From Calditrichia bacterium (GTDB lineage: Bacteria; Calditrichota; Calditrichia; RBG-13-44-9; J075), in the NCBI GenBank assembly GCA_028284905.1, contig JANQQU010000055.1:1-44856 (forward strand): a stretch of 44,856 nt of DNA, given 5' to 3'. The first letter of the stretch is position 1. Every line of letters begins with the position of its first letter. The translations under genes were made by a program, and so were the position numbers. The notes under the pieces are model-generated. The model worked only from the letters and a program-made list of their open reading frames with translations. It had not been told where the DNA came from and searched no databases. Of this stretch, positions 18,150 to 27,026 are shown piece after piece.

Positions 18150-20552
18150 TCATGCCCCGGACAGCACATAAGCGGCCCAAAAGAAGGGGTGCCGGAACTT
18201 CGGATTAGTAATCATCGCTTGTTGCGCACGCTGTAAGGCAGTTGCCGCTGTTGCCCCCTGCCGTAATTCTCGATAGAAGTGCTGCATAAATACCGCGGAA
18301 GCTTCATCATCGACCTTCCATAAAGTCGACACCACCGATCCGGCCCCGGCATAGAGGAATGCCCGAATCAGTCCGACAAGCTCACCGCCAGCAGAGACAC
18401 CCCGCTCATAGTGTTTTTCCACCCCGGTCTCACATCCGCTCAGCACCACCAGCGAGCGCTTTAATTTCAGGCCAAATACTTCATGGACGTAAAGTCGCCC
18501 TGCATCAGCGCTATCTGGTGCCAGTTGTATCGCGAATAAAAGGGGATCTACCGCTGCAGGAATACTGTGGGCCGCAATATGAATGACATCAAAGCGGCTG
18601 GCACTTTCTTGAAGACGCTTTTTAGTTGCAGTCTTCCCGGTTGCCAATATTACCCCATCCCCAAAAATCTGCTTGATGGCTTTTACTTCCGCATCGATAA
18701 AATGAAGTGATCCGGACGAATATCCCATCGCCAACACCGTTTCGTACGCCGGAATGGCGGGTGGAAAATGCAGCAGATTCATAACGCTGGCTGAAGGGTA
18801 GTTGTTGATGATAAACCGGCTGGTGATAAATTCGTCGCCCTGCACCAGGACTTGAAAAGGCAGATAATGCAAATAATCATCCGGCAGTATAATGAGCGAG
18901 TCGATTTCATTTAGCAGGCCATTGACATTCAGTGAATCAAATAATACCTGTCCTAAATATTGGGCCCGGGTGCGCCAGAAATGGTCGTCCAGCCGGTCTT
19001 TTTGCATCTGATCGATAAAGCCGTTGATTTCCCGGCGCAGCTCTATTCGTGAAAGCGCCACTTTGAAGACGTTTAACTGATGATTCGTAACGGCGCAAAT
19101 TAAGAGGTAGTCTTCCAGCGCCGCATATTGCAACAGAAGTGTTTTGGCAGGGATTCGGTGCTGCACATCGCCTAAACCAATCGAAACACCCGCTAAAAGG
19201 GCGCCGGTATTCGCAACGTCCGATTTTAGCGCTTTCATGTAATTCGCATATTCTGCTTCGGCAGTATCGATCTGCGCCAGCAATGCTCGAAACCCCGGTT
19301 CCTGAGTCGGGTTGGTGGTGGTTGAATAATCGCTGATTATTTGCGAATGGAGATTGGCAATATCATTCCGTAAACGGCGTGCTGTTCCGCTGACTGTGCT
19401 GTCAGCGCTGGCGGCAAGGGCTGATTCTCGGCTGGCGAGCAGACCCAGGAATGTGCGGGACTTCGCTTTTTCGATATAATCAAAAACGGCTTCATCATCG
19501 CCTAACTGATAAGCAAGGTCGATTTGTTTTTCAAGCAGATATCTTATTCTCTCATAATAGCTGGCCCGGTTCTGCTCATTTTTTAATCGATTGACAATCC
19601 GTTCCCGTGCTGCGACTGCCCGCTCATAGGCTACCAATGCTTTCTTTTTCTCGCCCATTTCACGGTGTATATCCTCGAGGTTTTCATAGGCATTGCCGAC
19701 CAGGTCCAGATCCTGAATGGCAGCGGCATTCTCTATCACCGTATTCAGCAGGGCTATCGCACGGGAATGATCCTTCAACTTTGCGGCAACGTAAGCCAGG
19801 GTAAAACGAATTTTCCCCTTTGACAGATTCGCCAGTAGAATACTGTTATCATCGATTATTTTTCGAAACCGAATTTTACTTTTTCCCTGCCCGACAATAT
19901 TACGGATCAATGGATCCGCAGAGAACTGGCCGATTTTATTGAGAATTGGTGATACCGCTTCGGTGCGCTGACGTTTGTCGTAATTCTTGAATTCCCGTTC
20001 CCAGAACTCGGTGAGTGCTTTGCTGGTGAGTCTAGCGGTGATCTTTTCCCGAAAAGGCAGATCGGTTAATAAGCGGGCTGCAGTGAAGATCGTTGCACCG
20101 GGAATTTCCATTGCGGTTAGCAAGGTGTGCCGGAAGATATGCTCCATCTTGGTCCCCCAGGATTTTTCGTAGAGCATTTTAAATATTTCGATAATTCCGG
20201 CCACCAATACCGAACGATGCTCCGGTGCAACCGCTTCTAATAAATTCAGCGATATGGGATGCTTCCGATCTGCCGGATTGAAATAGATGACATCATTGAT
20301 GCGATGAGACGGGATGCGCTCCAATAGTCTTTCAATCAAGTCACCATGCGGTTCCAGGATTGCCAGACCCTCTCCCTGATGAATATCAGAAAGAATCAGG
20401 TTTTCCAGCAATGTGGTTTTTCCCATACCGGTTTTACCTAAAACATACATGTGATAGCGCCGGTCGGCTCTCTTGATGCCGAAGGGCTGCTGCCGGTGGC
20501 GGAAGTTGGTCTTTGCAAAAACAGTTACATTGTTCTCCGATGCCTGTGCCAT
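18150..20552 (-). CDS. chimeric protein: truncated conjugative-type ATPase fused to TPR and CHAT protease
   Basis: 800 residues. Residues 1-248 match the front half of a VirD4/DUF87-type ATPase: FGIKRADRRYHMYVLGKTGM with P-loop GKTGMGKT (39-46), ILEPHGDLIERLL, VIYFNPADRKHPISLNLLE and ending SILLANLSKGKI. The family then normally continues into its second half with Walker B; here the reading passes in frame (about 19811) into a TPR-like helical region (about 250-370) and then a CHAT caspase-like domain (about 470-800). CHAT dyad candidates are His662 in HIAAHS (Ser replaces the usual Gly) and Cys707 in LSGCETG. The end TLWKVDDEASAVFMQHFY fits CHAT. Family knowledge: CHAT proteases are effectors in bacterial immunity. 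The ATPase half lacks its Walker B, so hydrolysis is doubtful. The fusion could be a real gene or a recombination product; the frame is open throughout. Confidence 0.85.
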   Translation of the reverse strand: MAQASENNVTVFAKTNFRHRQQPFGIKRADRRYHMYVLGKTGMGKTTLLENLILSDIHQGEGLAILEPHGDLIERLLERIPSHRINDVIYFNPADRKHPISLNLLEAVAPEHRSVLVAGIIEIFKMLYEKSWGTKMEHIFRHTLLTAMEIPGATIFTAARLLTDLPFREKITARLTSKALTEFWEREFKNYDKRQRTEAVSPILNKIGQFSADPLIRNIVGQGKSKIRFRKIIDDNSILLANLSKGKIRFTLAYVAAKLKDHSRAIALLNTVIENAAAIQDLDLVGNAYENLEDIHREMGEKKKALVAYERAVAARERIVNRLKNEQNRASYYERIRYLLEKQIDLAYQLGDDEAVFDYIEKAKSRTFLGLLASRESALAASADSTVSGTARRLRNDIANLHSQIISDYSTTTNPTQEPGFRALLAQIDTAEAEYANYMKALKSDVANTGALLAGVSIGLGDVQHRIPAKTLLLQYAALEDYLLICAVTNHQLNVFKVALSRIELRREINGFIDQMQKDRLDDHFWRTRAQYLGQVLFDSLNVNGLLNEIDSLIILPDDYLHYLPFQVLVQGDEFITSRFIINNYPSASVMNLLHFPPAIPAYETVLAMGYSSGSLHFIDAEVKAIKQIFGDGVILATGKTATKKRLQESASRFDVIHIAAHSIPAAVDPLLFAIQLAPDSADAGRLYVHEVFGLKLKRSLVVLSGCETGVEKHYERGVSAGGELVGLIRAFLYAGAGSVVSTLWKVDDEASAVFMQHFYRELRQGATAATALQRAQQAMITNPKFRHPFFWAAYVLSGA

Positions 20553-20795
20553 AGCCTGTATTGATATTTATAACCCAATTTTAACACAGTATTTCTTCCT
20601 CCACTTTTCGCACCAGATACCCAATCCGGCATATTTCCCTCCCTTATGTCTCATTCCAACTGATTCTACACTGAAGGCATAGCGATTCGCACTATCCCAA
20701 ACCAATAAAAAAGGAGGAACCCACCTGAATTCCTGTTCCCACTAACAAACCATTGATGGTTTATCAATTCACTATGCTGGAAAGGAGAATATAGA

Positions 20796-21362
20796 ATGCC
20801 AGAAATTATTGAATACCTGGAGATCATCCAGGCTGGCGACAGCTTGAAAAGCCGCCGGCGAAGACTGGACAAAAAAGCATTTATCGAACTGATCCTCAAA
20901 GAAGGCCTACCTGGCGCAACTGCCATTGTCTCAATTAAAGGACTGCCACAGCTAAACGCATTCCTGATGCTGGGCACCAAAAATGGTGCAGAAGCTCCCA
21001 ATGAATTGACCGTTTATCCCTGGCAGCCATTACTGCAACATGCCCAGGTCTTGATCTATCCAATACTCCATTCTGGAGGCAGGGCAAAAAATGCTGCGGC
21101 AGGGAAGCCACAACATCTGCCGTTAACGTCTGGGCACGGGAAATCTCTACCGGTAAAGCAATCGTCCAAGACAGCTGAAAATGGAAAAATAACAGAATCC
21201 CAACGGCGTTACCTCTTTCGCCTCTTGGCCGAAAAACGAAATCTGCAGGGAAAACAAGCGGATAATTATCTCAAAGAGCAGTGCCGGGTAAAAGAGGTTG
21301 ATGAGATTCCTAAATCTACTGCCAGCGATCTGATTCAGACACTGTTGGGCGAGGGATCATAA
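20796..21362 (+). CDS. hypothetical protein with C-terminal helical region
   Basis: 188 residues. The start is supported by AAAGGAG about 8 nt before the ATG. The N-terminal half (to about residue 95) is mixed alpha/beta. A low-complexity linker (about 95-135) is followed by ITESQRRYLFRLLAEKRNLQ and a helix ending TASDLIQTLL, a pattern seen at the C-termini of phage and plasmid single-strand-annealing or replication-associated proteins. I do not recognise a specific family. It is the first gene of a co-directional run with the nuclease, ArdC-like and RadC genes, spaced by 1 nt from the next, so a role in element DNA processing is plausible. Confidence 0.7.
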   Translation: MPEIIEYLEIIQAGDSLKSRRRRLDKKAFIELILKEGLPGATAIVSIKGLPQLNAFLMLGTKNGAEAPNELTVYPWQPLLQHAQVLIYPILHSGGRAKNAAAGKPQHLPLTSGHGKSLPVKQSSKTAENGKITESQRRYLFRLLAEKRNLQGKQADNYLKEQCRVKEVDEIPKSTASDLIQTLLGEGS

Positions 21363-21363
21363 T

Positions 21364-22146
21364 ATGGCTGCTTCGCTGAGCATCAGTCAGATCACCACCT
21401 ATTTAGCATGTAGTCTGAAATACAAGTTCCGCTACATTGATCAGCTATCCACACCCGGTATTTCATCGGCTTACGCCCTGGATTTAGCGATACATGCCAC
21501 CACTGCCTGGCTCCATGAGAAATGGGCTGCAGGAGAAACCGTTACGACACAATCAGCCCTGCAAATATTTGCAGCGGACTGGTATGCCTTAAATCAGCAA
21601 ACCGTTCGTTATGCAGATGATGGCAGTGCCGAACGGGTGTTAAAACTCGGTCAAGATATATTGAGAGTGTATATCAATCAGGCATCCCGGCAGGGGATTC
21701 TCCATACCAAACATGCTTTCAAAGTCCCTTTGGTGAATGTTGTCACAGGTGAGTCACTATCTGTCTCGCTTACAGGAGTTGTCGATAAAATTGAAGCGGG
21801 CGATGTCCTGGTTGATATCAAGACCGGGAGTAAAACACTAAGCCCTGTCGATCTGGCGAGTAATGTAAAACTCAGTGCATATGGGTATGCATATCTGATG
21901 CTTAAACGAAAAAGCGCATTCCTGCGCGTCGATCTGCTCCTGAAGTCAGACCCACCTCATTTTGAACAACAAACCACCCGGCGCTTAATCAATGACTATG
22001 CCGCCTTTTTCAATCTTTGCCAGGCTGTTTATGAAAGTATTGAGAAGAAAATCTTCCTACCCAATCTGGGCTGGCGCTGCCGGGACTGCGAATATCGTCC
22101 CGTCTGCTGGTTCTGGTCTAAGACTGGTAAGCCAGCAGGACGTTAA
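21364..22146 (+). CDS. PD-(D/E)XK nuclease of the RecB/Cas4-like group
   Basis: 260 residues. LSISQITTYLACSLKYKFRY is the usual start of RecB-family exonucleases. The catalytic core is visible as DVLVDIKTGSK (the Asp...Asp-x-Lys arrangement), then LSAYGYAYLML as the following helix. The end has Cys residues in WRCRDCEYRPVCWFW, matching part of the iron-sulphur cysteine set of Cas4/AddB-like nucleases, with an N-terminal Cys in LACSLKY that may complete it. It begins 1 nt after the previous stop, so it is translationally linked. It is far from the CRISPR arrays and sits among ICE-type genes, so it is more likely an element recombination nuclease than a Cas4 adaptation protein. Confidence 0.83.
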   Translation: MAASLSISQITTYLACSLKYKFRYIDQLSTPGISSAYALDLAIHATTAWLHEKWAAGETVTTQSALQIFAADWYALNQQTVRYADDGSAERVLKLGQDILRVYINQASRQGILHTKHAFKVPLVNVVTGESLSVSLTGVVDKIEAGDVLVDIKTGSKTLSPVDLASNVKLSAYGYAYLMLKRKSAFLRVDLLLKSDPPHFEQQTTRRLINDYAAFFNLCQAVYESIEKKIFLPNLGWRCRDCEYRPVCWFWSKTGKPAGR

Positions 22147-22193
22147 CCCTGTGACTTTAACAATAACCATAAAATCAATGATCGAGGTCTGTA

Positions 22194-23066
22194 ATGAACG
22201 TATATGTAAGAATTATTAACCTGATACTGGAGAAACTGAAACAGGGCACGGTGCCCTGGCATCAACCCTGGTCAGTGGATACCTGGCCGCAGAATCTAAC
22301 TTCCGGCCATCAATATCGGGGCATTAATGTTTTTCTGCTTGCCTCAGCCGGATATGCTTCACCGTATTGGCTCACCTTTAAACAAGTGCAAAGCAAAGGG
22401 GGTAAGGTAAGGAAGGGCGAACGGGGAACGCCCATCGTTTACTGGTCCCTCTTAGAAAAAGCGGATGAGTCGGAAGAAATCCGGCTCATCCCACTCTTAC
22501 GTTATTACACAGTGTTTAATCTTGAGCAATGCCGAGGCATAAGCAAGCCAGCGGCTGCCAACAAAGAATCAGAATGGCAACCACTGGCGCAATGCGAAGC
22601 AGTGGTCACGCAAATGCCCCACAAACCGGAGATCGTATTTGGTAAATCAAAAGCCTATTACAATTACCAGCAGGACAGAATACATATCCCTGCCAGAGAA
22701 TCATTCACAAACGTAGGTGGATATTACAATACCCTGTTCCATGAACTGGTGCACAGCACCGGGCATCCCTCAAGATTAAATCGCCAAACAATGGCGGATG
22801 CTACCTATTTCGGCTCAACGAACTATTCTAAAGAAGAACTGATTGCTGAGATGGGAGCTGCTTTTCTCTGTGCACACACTGGCATTGAGAACTCCACCAT
22901 TGATAACTCTGCTGCCTATATTGCCGGCTGGTTGGAGCGATTACAATTTGATACCCGACTGGTAATCAATGCTGCCGCGCAGGCTCAAAAGGCCTTTAAC
23001 TATATTCTCAACCTGTCCGCTGAAAGTCCAAAAGCAGCCGAAGTCGCAACATCCACTGCGTCATAA
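22194..23066 (+). CDS. ardC: ArdC-like antirestriction protein (ssDNA-binding domain plus zincin metallopeptidase)
   Basis: 290 residues with the two-part ArdC layout. Residues 1-120 form the N-terminal single-strand DNA-binding domain (LEKLKQGTVPWHQPW, YRGINVFLL, KGGKVRKGERGTPIVYW). Residues 150-270 form the zincin-type domain with the metal motif HELVHSTGH and the downstream glutamate region ELIAEMGAAFL. Family knowledge: ArdC proteins protect incoming plasmid DNA from restriction during conjugation. Its presence on the same element as relaxase and coupling genes fits. GAGG precedes the ATG. It appears intact. Confidence 0.88.
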   Translation: MNVYVRIINLILEKLKQGTVPWHQPWSVDTWPQNLTSGHQYRGINVFLLASAGYASPYWLTFKQVQSKGGKVRKGERGTPIVYWSLLEKADESEEIRLIPLLRYYTVFNLEQCRGISKPAAANKESEWQPLAQCEAVVTQMPHKPEIVFGKSKAYYNYQQDRIHIPARESFTNVGGYYNTLFHELVHSTGHPSRLNRQTMADATYFGSTNYSKEELIAEMGAAFLCAHTGIENSTIDNSAAYIAGWLERLQFDTRLVINAAAQAQKAFNYILNLSAESPKAAEVATSTAS

Positions 23067-23124
23067 ATAAATCCCCTCCCTACTCATTAAAACTCAAAAC
23101 AAAAACCAAACAGGAGTATTCATC

Positions 23125-23496
23125 ATGAATGATGAAAATAATCTCATTTCCAGCTATACCGCTGATGATGCAGTCAATGATGGCAGATTAATTAAAATTG
23201 AGGAAACGCTTACCCGGAAGATCGGATTTCAGTATCCGGTCAAAATAACCGATGGGGTTTATCAACTGATAAATCCTTCGCCGTCAGCGATTATTCATGG
23301 CCAAACTTATGAGGCCCGCTTAAGTGACGTTCTAAACGTAGCCTTGGCCGCCATCCGGCTAAAACCGGAACGAATTGTGGAGTTCCAGGTTTTTTTCTGG
23401 AACAGTCCTGAAGAGCAATTACAGAAAATATTATGGTCAGCACCTGATGAAACCAGTGGCGCGGCGATTCATATTCTGTTGCCGGAAGAATACTAA
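23125..23496 (+). CDS. hypothetical protein
   Basis: 123 residues, ATG preceded by CAGGAG. Acidic and mixed alpha/beta, with KIGFQYPVKITDGVYQLI followed by a helical stretch DVLNVALAAIRLKPER. No hydrophobic segment and no catalytic motif recognised. It lies between the ArdC-like gene and another small unknown, all in the same orientation, so it is probably co-transcribed with the element maintenance genes. Confidence 0.65.
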   Translation: MNDENNLISSYTADDAVNDGRLIKIEETLTRKIGFQYPVKITDGVYQLINPSPSAIIHGQTYEARLSDVLNVALAAIRLKPERIVEFQVFFWNSPEEQLQKILWSAPDETSGAAIHILLPEEY

Positions 23497-23513
23497 ATCA
23501 GGAGAAGTCTCAG

Positions 23514-23783
23514 ATGAATAATAATAACGAACGATCTGCATCTGGTGAATGGGTGATCCACATCGACATAAAAATCTGGGGCACGGTGGTCTGGGAAACG
23601 GTGATCGGCGGCTTTCCTGACAAGGCGGACGCCGAAACCTGGCAGAAGCAGTTTATGAAGGTTGCTCCGCTGGAATGTGCTTCCGCATTAATCTTCACTG
23701 AAGATGCCATGCAGCCAGCATTAACAGCCAGTCCTCTACGACAAGAAATAAATCGGTATCTGAATGAAATGATGGAGGAATAG
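23514..23783 (+). CDS. small hypothetical protein
   Basis: 89 residues, with a good CAGGAG ribosome-binding site before the ATG. It starts NNNNERSASGEWVIHIDI and has WGTVVWETVIGGFPDKADAE, a beta-rich small protein with conserved tryptophans, followed by a helical end. It lies 17 nt after the previous gene and its stop overlaps the ribosome-binding region of radC. No family recognised. Confidence 0.6.
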   Translation: MNNNNERSASGEWVIHIDIKIWGTVVWETVIGGFPDKADAETWQKQFMKVAPLECASALIFTEDAMQPALTASPLRQEINRYLNEMMEE

Positions 23784-23785
23784 TT

Positions 23786-24268
23786 ATGGTAGATATGCTA
23801 GTGTTCGAAGGAGGAATTGATCAATATAGTGATGAAGAATTGCTTTCCCTAATTGTTGGTTGTAAAAAGTCTGCCAGAGAACTGATGAGCAGTTTTACCG
23901 ATATCCATGCACTGGCTGTCCGGGAAGAACAGGAATTCTCATTGGTGAAAGGCATTGGCAAGCAGAAAGCCAGGCGATTATATGCTGTTTTTGAGCTTAA
24001 CCGCCGGTTATCCAGTTACCCACCGACGCCGGGGTTAAAAATAAGTGATCCGGAAGTGGTGTTCAGTTATTTCGGGCCACTGATGTCCCACCTGAAGAAA
24101 GAAGTCTTTATCATACTCCCCCTGAACAGTGCAAACAAGTTGATCCGACCGATGAAGATATCAGAAGGTCTCTTAAATTCCGCGCTGGTCCACCCACGGG
24201 AAGTATTTCGCCCGGCTATTCTGGAGTGTGCTGCCAGTATTGTTCTGGTGCATAATCACCCCAGCGGA
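23786..24268 (+). CDS. radC: RadC-like JAB/MPN protein, 5' exon (gene split by group II intron)
   Basis: The first 161 codons of a RadC (UPF0758) protein. The N-terminal helix-hairpin-helix is visible as LVKGIGKQKARRLYAVFELN. The JAB metalloprotease-like domain follows and stops at LVHNHPSG. The group II intron enters directly after this Gly codon. Joining to 26807-26953 restores HNHPSG-EVAPSIED, so that HxH, seven residues, S, two residues and D make the complete JAMM motif. The spliced product would be 209 residues, close to a normal RadC. Unspliced translation runs on to a stop at 24316 and gives a protein without the motif. RadC-like proteins are common in ICEs near ArdC. Confidence 0.9.
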
Positions 24269-24840
24269 GTGCGCCTGTATGGCGTGATATATCAGCAACT
24301 TATGGAGAGAACATAAGTTATGAATTCCTTACAACATTCATTAGCCAGCGACTTACCTGGCGGAGAAATCCAAAGGGGACAAGAGCATGTCGCGAAAAGG
24401 GAGAAAGACGACAGAGCCAAACATGTCGAGTCAGTCTCTCAGGCTAAGTGGTGTATGGTGAAAGCTACACTGCCTGAACCCCAGACCAATGGGCGATGGG
24501 TGCGCGGGTACCTACTTTGGCTAACAGGTACTTTGAGTGAAATCGTTGGACTTCGCCTGAGTCCATGTGTTCTCCGCTTACGAACGATAGTAAGGTTCAC
24601 TCACCAATGCTATGTCATAGCAAACGGTCGAAAAGGGCGCCTAACCACCACGCAACTGATTTATTACGTAATGCAGGGATACCTAAGTGGGAACGTCACT
24701 TACTGTGGCTATTGGAACTTTAAGGTTTCTGAATATCTCATATGGTGTCAGAGCTTTCATATTACCCAACGTTTGCCTGTAATGGGTTTAGCATGGGGAA
24801 GGAAAGCAGGTTGATCTTAACGTCAATAACTAAAGGAGTC

Positions 24841-26727
24841 ATGAATATGGCAACAGATCCATTTAGGCAATTAGACGTTATTCGCAATGCTTCTGCCATT
24901 GGCAAACGGGTAACCGATTGCTATCGGCTAATGTTTAAACGGAGTCTCTGGATAAAGGCGTATGCAAAGCTTGCTCCCAATTCCGGGAATCTTACCAGAG
25001 GAACGGATGATCAAACCATCGATGGTTTCAGTTTTAAGATCATCGAGGAGTTGATCAGCAAGCTGCGCAATGGAACGTTTCGATTTTCCCCGGTCAGGAG
25101 GGTATATATACCCAAGAAAAACCGGAAACGAAGACCCCTGGGTGTGCCTAACTTCAAAGACAAGTTAGTCCAAGAAGTGATGAGAATGATCCTGGAAAGC
25201 ATCTATGAGCCGGTATTTTCTGAAAACTCTCACGGATTCAGACCCAGCAGAAGCTGTCATACGGCACTTACTCAGATCAAGCACACCTGGAAAGGGCTTA
25301 AGTGGTGTATTGAAGGCGACATCAAAGGATGTTTCGACAACATATGTCACAAAAATCTAATGGCTATTTTGGGTAAGAAAATCGACGACCGCAGGTTCTT
25401 ACTACTTATCCATAATCTGCTTAAATGCGGATACATGGAACAGTGGCAGTATCACAAAACCTACAGTGGCGCGCCGCAAGGCGGAATCGCTTCGCCAATC
25501 CTGGCTAATGTGTATCTGCATGAGTTGGATTCATTTATGGAAAATCTGATCCGAACCTTTGATAAAGGCAAGGTCAGACTCAGGAATCCCGAATACAAGA
25601 GTATACGCTACAAACTCTCTCAGGTAATGCAGAATGTCAGAGAGAACGACGAACGATATCACTCTCAGGAGTGGCAAGGCAGGGAAGCCCTGGTTCAAGA
25701 GATCAAACGTCTGAAAAAAGCACAACTGAAAGTCAGTTCCATTGATCCTCTTGATCCCACTTACCGAAGGATGAAATACGTAAGGTATGCGGATGATTTC
25801 GTCATCGGTATTGCCGGCACAAAGCAGGAAGCTGCCACTGTTAAGGATAGGATCAAAGCGTTCCTCGATCAAACATTGTCGCTGGAACTATCAAACGAGA
25901 AAACGCTCATCACCCATTTGGAGAATAGAGTTCCGTTCCTCGGATACCGGTTTTTCACATGGAATGATCAGAAAATCACCAGGGTTCAATACAGAAATCA
26001 TAATAAACCGGTGATCAAACGAACCCTGTCGGGCGCTATCAAATTAGAGATTCCCGGACAAAAAATGATCGACTACGTCAAGAAGAAGGGATACGGATGC
26101 CTGCAAAAGCTCACCAGTAAAGACAAGCCCGCGCTTCTGAATAACTCCGAAGTCGAAATACTCTACACTTACAATACGGAGCTCAGAGGCCTGGCTAATT
26201 TCTATCAGTTGGCTAACAATTACCATCACTTAGATCGCCTGTTCCACGTTGCCCAGTATAGTTTCATGAAGACACTGGCGGCAAAGCGACGCAGCACGGT
26301 TGGTAAGGTAGCCAAAGAAATGTCTAGTCACCTACAAGGAGAGCTATGTTTACTGGTTGGCAATAAAGCAGGGCAGAAGAAACCCCACAAACTGGTGCGT
26401 CTGAAACATCTGCCAAAGAAAAAGACAGGTCAGGCAGGCAAACCGGATGTGGATATCATACCCAATGTGGAAAGATACTCCAGTTCTACGGAACTTGAAA
26501 GACGACTCATGGCCAACACTTGCGAAGCTTGCGGCACTACCGTAGGCCAAATGGAAGTCCATCATGTGAGGAAACTCAAGGATATCCGTAGAAAAAAGAA
26601 CAAGACAAAATGGGATAAAGTGATGATCGAACGTCAGAGAAAAACATTAGTCCTCTGCTATAACTGTCACCACTTACACCATGAGAAGCAAATTCCGATC
26701 GATCAACTGGAGAGCCGGATGACTTGA
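24841..26727 (+). CDS. ltrA: group II intron reverse transcriptase-maturase with HNH endonuclease
   Basis: 628 residues from the ATG at 24841, chosen because TAAAGGAG lies just before it; an upstream in-frame ATG at 24742 is within intron RNA. Reverse transcriptase blocks are clear: RPLGVPNFKDKLVQEVMRMI, HGFRPSRSCHTAL, DIKGCFDNI, APQGGIASPILANVYLHELD and the YADD catalytic motif in VRYADDFVIG. The maturase (X) region follows, then an En domain with CEACG...VHHVRKLKD and CYNCHHLHH (zinc-binding HNH). The QGGIASP motif marks a group II intron RT, not a DGR RT. The stop codon lies inside domain V of the intron. Confidence 0.95.
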   Translation: MNMATDPFRQLDVIRNASAIGKRVTDCYRLMFKRSLWIKAYAKLAPNSGNLTRGTDDQTIDGFSFKIIEELISKLRNGTFRFSPVRRVYIPKKNRKRRPLGVPNFKDKLVQEVMRMILESIYEPVFSENSHGFRPSRSCHTALTQIKHTWKGLKWCIEGDIKGCFDNICHKNLMAILGKKIDDRRFLLLIHNLLKCGYMEQWQYHKTYSGAPQGGIASPILANVYLHELDSFMENLIRTFDKGKVRLRNPEYKSIRYKLSQVMQNVRENDERYHSQEWQGREALVQEIKRLKKAQLKVSSIDPLDPTYRRMKYVRYADDFVIGIAGTKQEAATVKDRIKAFLDQTLSLELSNEKTLITHLENRVPFLGYRFFTWNDQKITRVQYRNHNKPVIKRTLSGAIKLEIPGQKMIDYVKKKGYGCLQKLTSKDKPALLNNSEVEILYTYNTELRGLANFYQLANNYHHLDRLFHVAQYSFMKTLAAKRRSTVGKVAKEMSSHLQGELCLLVGNKAGQKKPHKLVRLKHLPKKKTGQAGKPDVDIIPNVERYSSSTELERRLMANTCEACGTTVGQMEVHHVRKLKDIRRKKNKTKWDKVMIERQRKTLVLCYNCHHLHHEKQIPIDQLESRMT

Positions 26728-26745
26728 AAGGGTCACGTCCGGTTC
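26712..26745 (+). ncRNA. group II intron domain V
   Basis: A 34-nt hairpin starting GAGCCGGATGACTTGAAAGG and closing in CGTCCGGTTC, the catalytic core of group II introns. The stem arms pair in the expected way. The maturase stop codon (26725-26727) falls within its 5' strand. Confidence 0.9.
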
Positions 26746-26806
26746 GGTGGGGGGGATCGTGAAACCTGCCGTAGCAATATGGTAAGGCGCATGGTCTCTA
26801 CCCAAT

Positions 26807-26953
26807 GAGGTGGCTCCATCGATTGAAGATAGAAAAATTACGCAACGCTTATCAGATGCCGGTAAACTGATGGATATTCCAGTCCTGGATCATATCATTG
26901 TTGGACAGAATAGATACTTTAGTTTTCGGGAGGAGGGATTCGTATTTGAGTGA
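26807..26953 (+). CDS. radC: RadC-like protein, 3' exon
   Basis: 48 codons in frame with the 5' exon after intron removal. It encodes EVAPSIEDRKITQRLSDAGK and then VLDHIIVGQNRYFSFREEG, the usual RadC C-terminus with the Ser and Asp of the JAMM motif. It has no start of its own. The stop is TGA at 26951-26953, followed by a terminator at 26992. Confidence 0.9.
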   Translation, partial: EVAPSIEDRKITQRLSDAGKLMDIPVLDHIIVGQNRYFSFREEGFVFE

Positions 26954-26991
26954 AAGAATTAAAATAATATTAAATCTAAAAATTAAATTTT

Positions 26992-27026
26992 AACAGGCTG
27001 ATGCTAATGCGGACGCCTGTTTTTTT
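26992..27026 (+). terminator. intrinsic terminator after radC
   Basis: AACAGGC pairs with GCCTGTT around a 16-nt loop, followed by a run of T residues. It is suitably placed 38 nt after the radC stop and probably ends the transcript of the element maintenance genes. Confidence 0.7.

Larger units (their letters stand above)
24269..26806 (+). mobile_element. group II intron inserted in radC
   Basis: The 5' boundary is GTGCG at 24269, the consensus group II start. The 3' boundary is placed after CTACCCAAT at 26806 because this restores the RadC reading frame. The 34-nt domain V is at 26712-26745, followed by a domain VI-like stem. The exon-binding site EBS1 is probably TCCGCT at 24573-24578, a perfect complement of the six exon bases AGCGGA at 24263-24268. 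The region 24269-24840 is the structured RNA part and holds no gene. Total 2538 nt. It encodes its own RT-maturase-HNH protein. Its intact motifs suggest it may still splice. Confidence 0.92.

Noticed and set aside
18150-20552. TPR-CHAT of a type III-E (Craspase) system
   Set aside because: There is no gRAMP single-protein effector, the locus is III-D and 11 kb away, and the N-terminus is a conjugative ATPase half.
21364-22146. Cas4 adaptation protein
   Set aside because: The fold is shared, but it sits among ArdC/RadC-type element genes 6 kb from the array, and no cas1 or cas2 is present.
24320-24814. Reading frame of 164 residues
   Set aside because: It lies in the structured RNA part of the group II intron, contains the probable EBS1 and shows no protein family pattern.
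24742-26727. Reverse transcriptase as the DGR enzyme for the variable regions
   Set aside because: Its QGGIASP motif, maturase region and HNH domain, and the intron boundaries and domain V around it, make it a group II intron protein.
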